DNA from: Pricia antarctica
GTDB lineage: Bacteria > Bacteroidota > Bacteroidia > Flavobacteriales > Flavobacteriaceae
Assembly: GCA_011050085.1 (NCBI GenBank)
Contig: DRGL01000069.1
Coordinates: forward strand, 163,934-227,933
Direction of reading: 5' to 3'
Length of the DNA: 64,000 bases
Positions 9,210-16,850 of this stretch are shown here, piece after piece (within the stretch, counting starts at the first letter, position 1; every line of letters begins with the position of its first letter). A program made the position numbers and the translations under genes. Below the pieces are notes generated by a model. It had not been told where the DNA came from. It searched no databases and worked only from the letters and a program-made list of their open reading frames with translations.

Positions 9210-10142
9210 TTACCAGGTTCTCTTACTTAAAACCATGTCCAGTGTCTCTTTGGACATCTTTCCTAATTCAGGATGCTTGTCCAACCATACCAAAAATTCC
9301 TTTTTTAGCTGTTCTGTCCACTGACTGTCTATCTCTCCTGTGGTGTACTTTTTGGACTTTATCATTTCGAACCCAAACTGGTCCTTAAGGGCAACAAATT
9401 CAGCAGTGCTTACTACCTGTTCGACCAAATGCGCTGGAATAAAAAGAACGCCCTCCCTTTTTGCAAGGACAAGATCACCTGGCAATACCATTACTTGGCC
9501 TATCCGTATTGGCGTATTGAGCCCCATAAGCACTTCTTCCTCCAAAAAGGACGGGTGAAAATCGCGGACAAAGGCATTGAATCCATCCATCTGGCTTAAG
9601 CTCTCCAAATCCCTTGCACTGCCGTTAAAAACAACTCCGTTGTCAGACTTGCTATATATTGACGTCGCCAAGGTGGCACCCATAAGCGTCCCCGCATCGA
9701 TCTTACCAAAACTGTCGGCCACGTATACGTCTCCTTTGGAAAGCAACTCTATAGGCCAGGAATTGGTATTGCCCTTTCTGCCTTGGGAATTAATCCCCCT
9801 CTCCTTAATGTTCCTCTCGACATCGGGGCGGCTCGGCATGAACTGTGCGGTAAGTGCCCTACCTACAACGGGGACATCGTTGTGTACCATTTTCCAATCG
9901 CCCTCGAACTGATTCTTATATCCTTCATTTTCGAGCACGGTCCATGCATCGTCGATACCTATTTTCTTTGCCCTTTCTATTAGGCTTTCAGGAATTTTGG
10001 GGCGGCCGTCATCAAACCGGTCGCCCTTCCATTCCGAGGTCAAAAAAATCAGTTCATCTTTGGAAATGGTCTGTGAACTGGAAATTCCAATACAGAAAAC
10101 ACCAAAGAAAATGCTGAATAGCAGCTTCGTATTTATAGTCAT
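9210..10142 (-). CDS. Exported RraA-family protein, probable aldolase
   Basis: A 310-residue protein with a Sec signal (residues 1-24) and an RraA/HMG-aldolase fold. Diagnostic segments are GDVYVADSFGKIDAGTLMG (~137-155) and GVVFNGSARDLE with Arg177 and Asp178, the pair that binds substrate and metal in the 4-hydroxy-4-methyl-2-oxoglutarate aldolases of this family. RNase-E-binding RraA proteins are cytoplasmic and about 160 residues; export and the extra length argue for an enzyme. In this context it could cleave a 2-keto-3-deoxy sugar acid to pyruvate and an aldehyde (inference). It lies 86 bp downstream of the RidA-like gene, on the same strand. Confidence 0.85.
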   Translation of the reverse strand: MTINTKLLFSIFFGVFCIGISSSQTISKDELIFLTSEWKGDRFDDGRPKIPESLIERAKKIGIDDAWTVLENEGYKNQFEGDWKMVHNDVPVVGRALTAQFMPSRPDVERNIKERGINSQGRKGNTNSWPIELLSKGDVYVADSFGKIDAGTLMGATLATSIYSKSDNGVVFNGSARDLESLSQMDGFNAFVRDFHPSFLEEEVLMGLNTPIRIGQVMVLPGDLVLAKREGVLFIPAHLVEQVVSTAEFVALKDQFGFEMIKSKKYTTGEIDSQWTEQLKKEFLVWLDKHPELGKMSKETLDMVLSKRTW

Positions 10143-10228
10143 TTTTACTTGGTTTAATGAAATATCCCCTACTCTTGGATATCAAAGTTGAACATTACAT
10201 TCTATTAATTCTGGCAAATCGATGATAT

Positions 10229-10708
10229 CTAATCCAATGCGGCAATACAGTCCATTTCCACCAAGGAGATACCGGGTACCCCACCATAAACCGCTACTGT
10301 TGTACGTACTGGAGGGTTTGCACCAAAACGACCACGATAGACCTCGTTCATAACTTTGTAATCCGCTATGTCCGCCAAGTATACGTTTACCTTTAATACC
10401 TTCTCCATAGAAGAACCGTTGTTTACCAATTCTTTTTCAAGTTCTTTAAGTGTAAAATCGGTATGTGTTTTGATGTCCCCTTCAAATTGGGCCCCTTTTC
10501 CCGAAACATACAATGTATTGCCATGCCTAACCGCCCCTGAGTACATTGGTATATCTTGATCCGTTACGATATCGCCCACTACTTCTTTTCGTAAGACGTC
10601 ATCTTTTTTCATGGCACTCATGGCCCCTACGCCAAAAAGTCCTGCAAGACCCATTCCTATTTTTTTAAATGATTCCCTTCTACTTGTTTTGTTTTTCATT
10701 TGTTGCAT
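10229..10708 (-). CDS. Exported RidA-family enamine/imine deaminase
   Basis: A 159-residue RidA (YjgF/YER057c) protein with an N-terminal Tat-like signal (SRRESFKKIGMG followed by a small hydrophobic segment) added to the usual ~130-residue core. Arg135 (PPVRTTVAV) and Glu151 (LVEMDCIA), the residues that bind and hydrolyse 2-aminoacrylate-type intermediates, are both present. Known RidA proteins clear enamines released by PLP-dependent dehydratases. Two exported PLP enzymes of ammonia-lyase type are encoded within 9 kb, so a periplasmic RidA fits as their partner. The nearest downstream gene is the RraA-like protein. Confidence 0.88.
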   Translation of the reverse strand: MQQMKNKTSRRESFKKIGMGLAGLFGVGAMSAMKKDDVLRKEVVGDIVTDQDIPMYSGAVRHGNTLYVSGKGAQFEGDIKTHTDFTLKELEKELVNNGSSMEKVLKVNVYLADIADYKVMNEVYRGRFGANPPVRTTVAVYGGVPGISLVEMDCIAALD

Positions 10709-10772
10709 TTTAATTTATATTTAATTTATTCATCTTCTATCTTGTCCAAGCTTTGCCAATTGTCATGTCTAT

Positions 10773-11972
10773 CTAAAAAGTTGAAATAGAATGATAGTTA
10801 TGTAAGTTATTTATTTTAGTAGGTACAAATTTCAAGCATACGGGCGAGCCTACCTTTATTGTTTCAGTGGTATAGGTCAACCTCTTTGCTTTATTTCGCT
10901 TAAAAACTACATTCTCATCACTATCGCTATTTCCGACCAATAGAAAATTGCCCGTTGGATAAACGGAGAAATTCCTTGGCCCCCTGCCCAAGGTAGATTG
11001 GCGGCCAATGTATTTCAAAATTCCTTTTTCGTTCATGGCATAGATTATTAATTCATTCAAGTTACCGCATAGTGAACGGTAAAGGGACTTGCCGTCCGGT
11101 GAAATATGGATAACTGCTGCATCTGCGGGACCATTGGAATCTTTTGACACCAAATCCACCGATTGCAAAATCTTCAACTTGCCATTGTTAAATTCGAAAA
11201 AGGTATTAATCCCCATAAGCTCTTGAATGGAATAGGCGAATTTATGGTTGGGATGAAAAGTAAAGTGGTGGGGGCCACTTCCTTGTTCTACCTTCACATA
11301 CGCGGGGTCGGATGGCGGTAGTGGATTGGGTCTGGCGACATCGACATTGTATGTGTGTATTTTATCGGTTCCCAAATCGGGAACGAATAGGAATTTATTG
11401 TCCTCCGACAGTACCGATGCATGGATACGCGGGCCCCGCTGTTCAGGTACGAAACTTTTTCCTTCATACCGGATGGATTGGATGGAAGCGCCCAAAGAAC
11501 CCTCGGGTCTAATCGGAAGGGCGGCCAAACTGCCACCGCTATAGTCGGCCATTAAAGCGTACTTATTGGCCCTATCGACCGAACTATAGCAAGGACCTTT
11601 GCCGCCTGAACCAATACTATTGATATAGTCCAATTTGCCAGTGGCCGTATCAAATGAAAATGCGCTTACCTCTCCTTTGCCACCAGCTATCTCATTAACG
11701 GAATAAACATGTTTCCCTTCTTCTGAAACCGTCAAAAAAGATGGGTTCTTTATTCCCGCCGCTTTGTCCCTATAACTGGATTTTCCAGTTTCGCTATTAA
11801 ATTCGTACACATAGATTCCATCGCCCGTTCCCACCTTGGTATCAGTGCCGATCAAGAGATTATAGGAAGTGTCGGTCATGGTTTGTGCCCTGACCATGGA
11901 AATCGTACAAAGTACACTACATAGGGTTGAAACATTCCTACTTTGTGCCAATCGCATAAACAGATACATCAT
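10773..11972 (-). CDS. Exported lactonase, seven-bladed propeller, copy 2
   Basis: A 399-residue paralogue of the protein at 7540-8700, matching it blade by blade (LLIGTDTKVGTGDGIYVYEF, GGKGPCYSSVD, GPHHFTFHPNHKFAYSIQEL). Both end in a VCLKFVP segment, after which this copy has about 14 extra residues, probably from loss of an older stop. The blade-3 His-containing loop reads PRIHASVLSEDNKFLFVPDLG. The signal peptide is less regular (MRLAQSRN... ending MVRAQ); translation may begin at the second or sixth residue. The pair suggests segmental duplication in the cluster or specialisation for two lactones. Confidence 0.83.
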   Translation of the reverse strand: MMYLFMRLAQSRNVSTLCSVLCTISMVRAQTMTDTSYNLLIGTDTKVGTGDGIYVYEFNSETGKSSYRDKAAGIKNPSFLTVSEEGKHVYSVNEIAGGKGEVSAFSFDTATGKLDYINSIGSGGKGPCYSSVDRANKYALMADYSGGSLAALPIRPEGSLGASIQSIRYEGKSFVPEQRGPRIHASVLSEDNKFLFVPDLGTDKIHTYNVDVARPNPLPPSDPAYVKVEQGSGPHHFTFHPNHKFAYSIQELMGINTFFEFNNGKLKILQSVDLVSKDSNGPADAAVIHISPDGKSLYRSLCGNLNELIIYAMNEKGILKYIGRQSTLGRGPRNFSVYPTGNFLLVGNSDSDENVVFKRNKAKRLTYTTETIKVGSPVCLKFVPTKINNLHNYHSISTF

Positions 11973-12036
11973 TACTAATATTCCTAATGTGCTATTGATC
12001 TTATTGTTCCGTCCTCAATTTACATCATGCTATCGG

Positions 12037-12825
12037 CTATTCGAACTTAATGGTTCCAAACTTATCCAAATCGTGAAAGGATTGTTCTATAGTCGGGGAC
12101 CAGGACCATTTCACCTCGGTACCGGTATCATAATCAATTCTGTAAAAATTTGCGCTCCATAAGGTGCCGCTTTTTGGGGGGACAAAGGATAGGAGTCCTA
12201 ATGACCTATATGATATAAAGACCTCCGCACTCCATGAGGTAATCTTTCCGTCCAGTTCTTGTGGCCCACCCAATACTTCAACTTTATTGATTGTTCCATA
12301 CGTATTCCTATCATATCCATTAAAGGGTATCCAACTTACTCCGTTTTTGGAGTTGGAGATGGTCAAAAGAAGTTGTTTTTCAAATTGGTTTACCTCATAT
12401 TCAAAATACTTTGTCTCCTGTGTGTCCGTTTGGAAGAAAACCTCGAAAACATCACCCTTCCAAATTTTATCCATATCCTTATAATCCGAAGTAGTAATTT
12501 TATCATCCTCGCCTTGAAAGAGGACATATATCCCATTTTCCGATGCCAAGACTTTAAATTTACTTTTATACTCAGATCCCTCCGGATCCAGTTTGGTAAG
12601 GGCCGACCATTCGGTCTTGTCCCATTCGGCATTATCGCCTTTTCCCGTAATATTGAAATCACTACACCATTTGACCAAAAGTGGCTCCTGAAAACCCTCT
12701 GCTAATTTACTGGGACTACCATTGGCAGACTTATCGTCCAAAGATTGTGAAAAAGCATAAATGAATAGCATGTTGGCTAAAACTGCGGCAACAAATGTTT
12801 TTGTCCTTATCCTATCTTTATACAT
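12037..12825 (-). CDS. Exported CBM9-like carbohydrate-binding protein
   Basis: A 262-residue secreted protein with a signal peptide (residues 1-27, ending FSQ). The body resembles the carbohydrate-binding family 9-like domain: ITGKGDNAEWDKTEW near 60-75, YVLFQGEDD, WKGDVFEVFFQTD near 125, FEYEVNQ, and a C-terminal WSANFYRIDY. No catalytic module accompanies it, which is common for Bacteroidota CBM9-like proteins found beside sugar dehydrogenases or glycosidases. It could hold sugar ligand at the surface or act as a chaperone for the cytochrome-bearing dehydrogenase; neither is shown. Confidence 0.72.
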   Translation of the reverse strand: MYKDRIRTKTFVAAVLANMLFIYAFSQSLDDKSANGSPSKLAEGFQEPLLVKWCSDFNITGKGDNAEWDKTEWSALTKLDPEGSEYKSKFKVLASENGIYVLFQGEDDKITTSDYKDMDKIWKGDVFEVFFQTDTQETKYFEYEVNQFEKQLLLTISNSKNGVSWIPFNGYDRNTYGTINKVEVLGGPQELDGKITSWSAEVFISYRSLGLLSFVPPKSGTLWSANFYRIDYDTGTEVKWSWSPTIEQSFHDLDKFGTIKFE

Positions 12826-12849
12826 TTATTATTGATTTAGAGGTATTGT

Positions 12850-13104
12850 CTACTTGTTATCGATGGTTCGGTTTCGTATTTCCTTGACGTTTAAAGCACT
12901 TACCGGAGATGATTCATTACCGAACCTTTTTCGGATATACGTTACTATGGAGGCAATGGCATGGTCGTCCAAATGACCGTGATCCGGCATTAGTCCATTA
13001 TAGGTCTTTTCCTTGACCATTATGTCACCTTGCATCCCATTAAGGACTATCTCGATCAGTTTTTCCTCGTTCCCGGCGATCCATTCAGATTCATTATAAA
13101 ATGG
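12850..13104 (-). pseudogene. Cytochrome c domain remnant (C-terminal end)
   Basis: About 84 residues (SEWIAGNEEKLIEIVLNGMQGD ... VTYIRKRFGNESS) align with the C-terminal cytochrome c segment of the PQQ dehydrogenase at 2596-4398, including the probable axial Met in NGLMPDHGHL. The heme-binding CxxCH and the whole dehydrogenase propeller are missing; the frame continues upstream to about 13185 into unrelated residues. It is the tail of a second dehydrogenase gene and supports the idea of a duplicated and partly deleted cluster. Confidence 0.72.
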
Positions 13105-13707
13105 TTTAATACTTGAAACGACGAAATTAAGAAACCAATTGAAAGAGCTGTTATAGCCCATCATTATTCTTAGTCCATACCCCATTTAAAGAAAGTGAAA
13201 AAAAATATATGACCAATTTGCATTGCAAGAACTGTATTTGTCCCATAGATCTTATTTAATATCTCTGTTATTTTTATAGGTCCAAAAGAGTTTTCAAATG
13301 AGTGTTTCCGGTGTATTAAGGTAATAGTGAACGAAATGATGTTTCGTGCTGCAAGTCCCAAATTCTTACCCCTAACTTTTGCGCATAGGGCGCAACCTAC
13401 TTACGCTAGTGGCAGTAACCATTCTCTTATTTATTTCTAACCTTTTGGAAAGATTCAATTATGGTGTACCTAGCTTTATTTTGAAAGAACTTATTTCAAA
13501 GTGATCCAGTCGGAATGTAGTTGTTGGATTTGCCGCAAATTGGTCCCTATTATCAGTGGTTTCAAGGGCGTTTGCCGCAAAAGCCACCTCTAGCACAGTC
13601 GTTCTCTTATAAGAATATTATCTAAACATCTAAAATCCAGTGCATTATAAATGGAATCAATTAAATAACACCGCGTAAACGCGTTAGCCTCTTGCTATTC
13701 CATTTTT
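13105..13707. other. Intergenic junction region without an intact gene
   Basis: About 600 bp between the cytochrome remnant and the integrase remnant. Short frames on both strands have no recognisable family. The position beside an integrase pseudogene suggests it is leftover sequence from an old insertion or deletion. Confidence 0.5.
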
Positions 13708-14955
13708 TTAATTATCAGTAGATACAAGTTTTTGGGTACTGGTCGGAGTAAAGTGATTCTTTACCAAGGCCATATCCTCCATCAGTTTCCGGTCGATTAC
13801 CTTGGCTTAGATTTGAGTAGTCTTTAGTGATGTATGTCCAAGCATCTTACTTACCGATTCAATAGGAACACCGTTGGATAGCGTTACCGTTGTTGCAAAT
13901 GTATGTCGCGCCAAATGGGTGGTCAAGTTCTTTTTGATACCGCATGCTTCCGCTATTTCCTTTAGATAGGCATTCGATTTCTGATTGGTCGAAACTGGTA
14001 AAATACCTTCGCCCCTGACAACAAACGGATGCTGTTGGTACCTTTTTAGGATATCCTCTGCAATAGGAAGTAAAGGAATACTACTTAGTGTTTTGGTTTT
14101 TCTTCGATGCGTCTTAATCCATTTTTGACCTTCAACATCTATTGCTATTGCTTCTTCGGTCAGATTCTTCACATCTACATATGACAGTCCGGTAAAACAG
14201 CAAAATATAAAAATGTCCCGTATTCGTTTCAACCTCTCATTATGAAACTCGATATCAATAAGCTGCCGTAATTCATCCTCGGTCAGATATTTTCGTTCCC
14301 TCGTTTTCCAGCTGGCTTTCCAATGAAAGAAAGGATCTCTGGAAATCCATTGATTGGCATAGGCAATTCGGATTATTTTTTTGAGGTTGATGATATATTT
14401 AACCGCTGAATTATGCCCTAATTTCCTTTTCGATTTCAAAAAATATTCCAAGCCTGTTATAAACTCGTGATTCACCTTTTCTACGGGAATGTCCTTTCTA
14501 TTATACTTGTGGGTAACGAAGTCCTTGGTGTGCTTGAATGCGGTTTTGTAGCGTTGCAGGGTTCCCGATGAAAACTCCGTTCCCACCAAACTGGCCATTT
14601 CATCATTATGGTTCCGGAAGATTTCCAAAAGCATCCATTTTTTTTTCCGCTTACCCAGATAGGTATCGGTAATGGCTTGGGCACTTATCGGTTCCCCACT
14701 TTTCAGAAGTTCTTCATGAATCCGGTAGCAGCGGTTTCTGACGTAATCCAAAAAAATATTGAATTCGGATACCTTCTTCGTGGTACCCCGTAATTTCCCG
14801 CCCGTAGAGCACCATCTCTTTGTGTCTATCTTTTTTCCCAAACTAAATTCACCTCGCTGTCCGTTAACCGTTATTCGGGCATACAAGGGAACCAGGCCAT
14901 CTGTGTCAGATTTCCTTTTCTTTGGGTAGAACAGTATGGATACGGTGCCGAACAC
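13708..14955 (-). pseudogene. CTnDOT-like tyrosine recombinase with a stop at the catalytic tyrosine
   Basis: From the ATG at 14955 the frame shows an arm-binding domain (residues ~1-85), a SAM-like core-binding domain (~110-210) and a catalytic domain with HLARHTFATTV (HxxR) and LGHTS. The box I Arg is Ser in CFTGLSYVDVKNL, as in IntDOT-type enzymes. At the position of the nucleophile (TTQI-Y-AK in relatives) the codon is TAA (13807-13809). The same frame then continues as AKVIDRKLMEDMALVKNHF to a TAA at 13708-13710. Nothing else is broken, so a single substitution (TAT or TAC to TAA) killed the enzyme. It lies next to the 3' end of tRNA-Asp, a typical integration target. Confidence 0.85.
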
Positions 14956-15137
14956 GAACAGAATTTTAATGGTTCCTGTTTGAAGTTATAAAAAGAATTC
15001 CACCAAAAAAACACCTGTAGATTTCGTTAACACTCAAAAAAGCTCATTTTTACGAATCTTTCAACGGGTAAAAGAGGCACCGAATTGCTCACCTTTTATT
15101 TGAATTCAAATGGATTTATTTGGTTTAATGTGAAAAT

Positions 15138-15173
15138 AAAAAAGCCCCTAAATCATTGATTTAGAGGCTTTTT
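15138..15173 (-). terminator. Rho-independent terminator of tRNA-Asp
   Basis: A hairpin with arms AGCCTCTAAATCA / TGATTTAGGGGCT (one mismatch) flanked by A-runs and T-runs on both sides. It begins about 24 bp after the tRNA 3' end on the minus strand and could work in both directions. Confidence 0.75.
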
Positions 15174-15196
15174 GGACTAATTTGGATTTCTCCTAG

Positions 15197-15270
15197 CGGT
15201 CTGGACGGGACTCGAACCCGCGACCCCCTGCGTGACAGGCAGGTATTCTAACCAACTGAACTACCAGACC
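15197..15270 (-). tRNA. tRNA-Asp (GUC)
   Basis: A complete cloverleaf on the minus strand. The acceptor arm GGTCTGG pairs with CCAGACC, the anticodon loop CTGTCAC gives GUC, the T arm is GCGGGTTCGAGTCCCGT, and the discriminator is G. CCA is not encoded (CTA follows). A strong promoter lies just upstream and a terminator just downstream. Confidence 0.96.
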
Positions 15271-15287
15271 GTGGCGTTTAGCGACTG

Positions 15288-15317
15288 CAAATATACATCG
15301 GTTATTGAATTGCGCAA
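15288..15317 (-). promoter_or_regulatory. Promoter of tRNA-Asp
   Basis: On the minus strand TTG (15315-15317) is followed after 19 nt by TATATTTG (15288-15295), a full match to the Bacteroidota -33/-7 consensus. It ends 17 bp before the tRNA. Confidence 0.75.
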
Positions 15318-15344
15318 ACAATTTTTTGAAAATAATCTACAGCC

Positions 15345-16274
15345 CTATATAAATTTCTGTCGCTCAGTCATAAACGTATTAAATACGGTTGAAAAATCGT
15401 TGCCGATATCAACACTGACGTACTTGATGCGATATTGGGCACATTTCAACTTCAAGGCTTCAAAGTACTGGGCCACACTATCTTGGTAGGCGACTTTGAT
15501 GGAATCGGAATATAAATCGATGTGTTCGCCGGTTTCTACATCCAAAAAACGTTTGGGCGTGTTCTCAAAGTCAAAGTGTACTTCGGTCTGTTTATCCAAA
15601 AGATGCAATACTACCACTTCATGCTTGTTATGCTTCAAATGTCGTAACGCATCAAACAACTTTTCATCGTCGGTTTCGGTCTGAAACATATCGGTAAACA
15701 AGAAGATAAGGCTTCTGCGCTTTACCTTTTCGGCAATGAGGTGCAAATAGGTATAGGTATTGGTTTGATGGGCGGGTTCAATATCTAAACTTGTCTCGCT
15801 CAGTTTTGCCAAAAGCATTTGGTAGTGACGCTCGCTGCCTTTTTCCGGGGCGTAGTAATCATAAGCATCGGAATAGATACTCAAGCCAACTGCATCCCTT
15901 TGCCGCTTTAAAACGTTCATAAGGGCGGCTATGGCCAAAACACCGAATCCAATTTTATTAAGGTCGTCAATACCCAAGTTCTTCACTTTGGGATAGTACA
16001 TCGAGGCCGAGCTGTCCAATATCATATGACAACGCAAATTGGTTTCCTCTTCGTAGCGTTTGGTATAAAGTTTATCGGTCTTGGCGAAAAGCTTCCAATC
16101 GATATGCTTGGTACTTTCGCCGTTATTGTAGATTTTATGTTCGGCGAATTCAGCGGAAAAACCGTGAAACGGACTCTTATGTATACCACTTATAAAACCT
16201 TCAACGACCTGGTTCGCCAATAGCGCCAAGTTTTGAAATAAGGAAGCTTTGTTTAATTCAGAGTGCGGATCCAT
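15345..16274 (-). CDS. DUF58 (vWA-like) protein
   Basis: A 309-residue cytoplasmic protein with the DUF58 signature near the start (SPFHGFSAEFAEH and GESTKHIDWKLFAKTDKLYTKRYEEE) followed by a von Willebrand A-type domain with the MIDAS motif LDSSASM (~87-93). DUF58 proteins usually work with a MoxR AAA+ ATPase in protein maturation or stress handling; that partner is not in the window. The gene stands alone between the tRNA and the trxA terminator. Confidence 0.87.
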   Translation of the reverse strand: MDPHSELNKASLFQNLALLANQVVEGFISGIHKSPFHGFSAEFAEHKIYNNGESTKHIDWKLFAKTDKLYTKRYEEETNLRCHMILDSSASMYYPKVKNLGIDDLNKIGFGVLAIAALMNVLKRQRDAVGLSIYSDAYDYYAPEKGSERHYQMLLAKLSETSLDIEPAHQTNTYTYLHLIAEKVKRRSLIFLFTDMFQTETDDEKLFDALRHLKHNKHEVVVLHLLDKQTEVHFDFENTPKRFLDVETGEHIDLYSDSIKVAYQDSVAQYFEALKLKCAQYRIKYVSVDIGNDFSTVFNTFMTERQKFI

Positions 16275-16370
16275 AGCAGTAAGATACGATTTTCGGGATG
16301 GTGTAAACTTGTTGAAATTGAATCATTGGGTTTGAAATGAAGGTACTGATGCCATCAAAAATCAAAAATC

Positions 16371-16402
16371 AAAAAATCCCGCCAAAGGCAGGATTTTTTT
16401 TT
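16371..16402 (-). terminator. Rho-independent terminator downstream of trxA
   Basis: Inverted repeat AATCCCGCC/GGCAGGATT with a short AAA loop, flanked by A6 on one side and T8 on the other, about 30 bp past the trxA stop. Confidence 0.75.
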
Positions 16403-16432
16403 AACTATATCCCTTTCAGGAATCAAAGATAT

Positions 16433-16750
16433 CTATAATACCGCGTCAATAGCATCGGTATAGGCTTTCTTTGGAGAAACCCCAACTTGCCTATTTACAA
16501 TTTCACCGCCTTTGAAAACAAGTACGGTAGGAATGTTTCGCACACCATACTTGGCGGCAAATTCTTGGTTGGCGTCTACGTCAACCTTACCAACAACGGC
16601 TTTACCTTCATATTCGGTACTCACCTCATCAATAATCGGACCAACCATTCTACAAGGTCCGCACCATGCGGCCCAAAAATCTACTACTACAGGTTTATCG
16701 CTTTTTAGGACTACTTCGTCAAAAGTGGCGTCCGTAATTTCTAATGCCAT
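16433..16750 (-). CDS. trxA: Thioredoxin
   Basis: A 105-residue thioredoxin of standard length. The redox motif WCGPC places the active cysteines at 30 and 33, the cis-Pro is in RNIPTVLVF (~75), and there is no signal peptide, so it is cytoplasmic. It reduces disulfides in enzymes such as ribonucleotide reductase and peroxiredoxins. It is transcribed on its own: a -7 element lies 24 bp upstream and a terminator follows. Confidence 0.96.
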   Translation of the reverse strand: MALEITDATFDEVVLKSDKPVVVDFWAAWCGPCRMVGPIIDEVSTEYEGKAVVGKVDVDANQEFAAKYGVRNIPTVLVFKGGEIVNRQVGVSPKKAYTDAIDAVL

Positions 16751-16773
16751 ACTATTTACTTTTATATATTATG

Positions 16774-16781
16774 CAAACTTA
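16774..16781 (-). promoter_or_regulatory. -7 element of the trxA promoter
   Basis: TAAGTTTG on the minus strand matches TAnnTTTG and sits 24 bp before the trxA ATG. I could not find a matching TTG at the expected distance, so this is a partial match. Confidence 0.45.
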
Positions 16782-16850
16782 GTCAAATATTACATGTATT
16801 TCTTACTCCATACAGATTCGTTTTGACTATAACGCTATTGGTTTAGCCGA

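Noticed and set aside
16349..16377. Short ATCAAAA tandem repeat
   Set aside because: Three copies of a 7-8 bp AT-rich unit next to a terminator; most likely chance.
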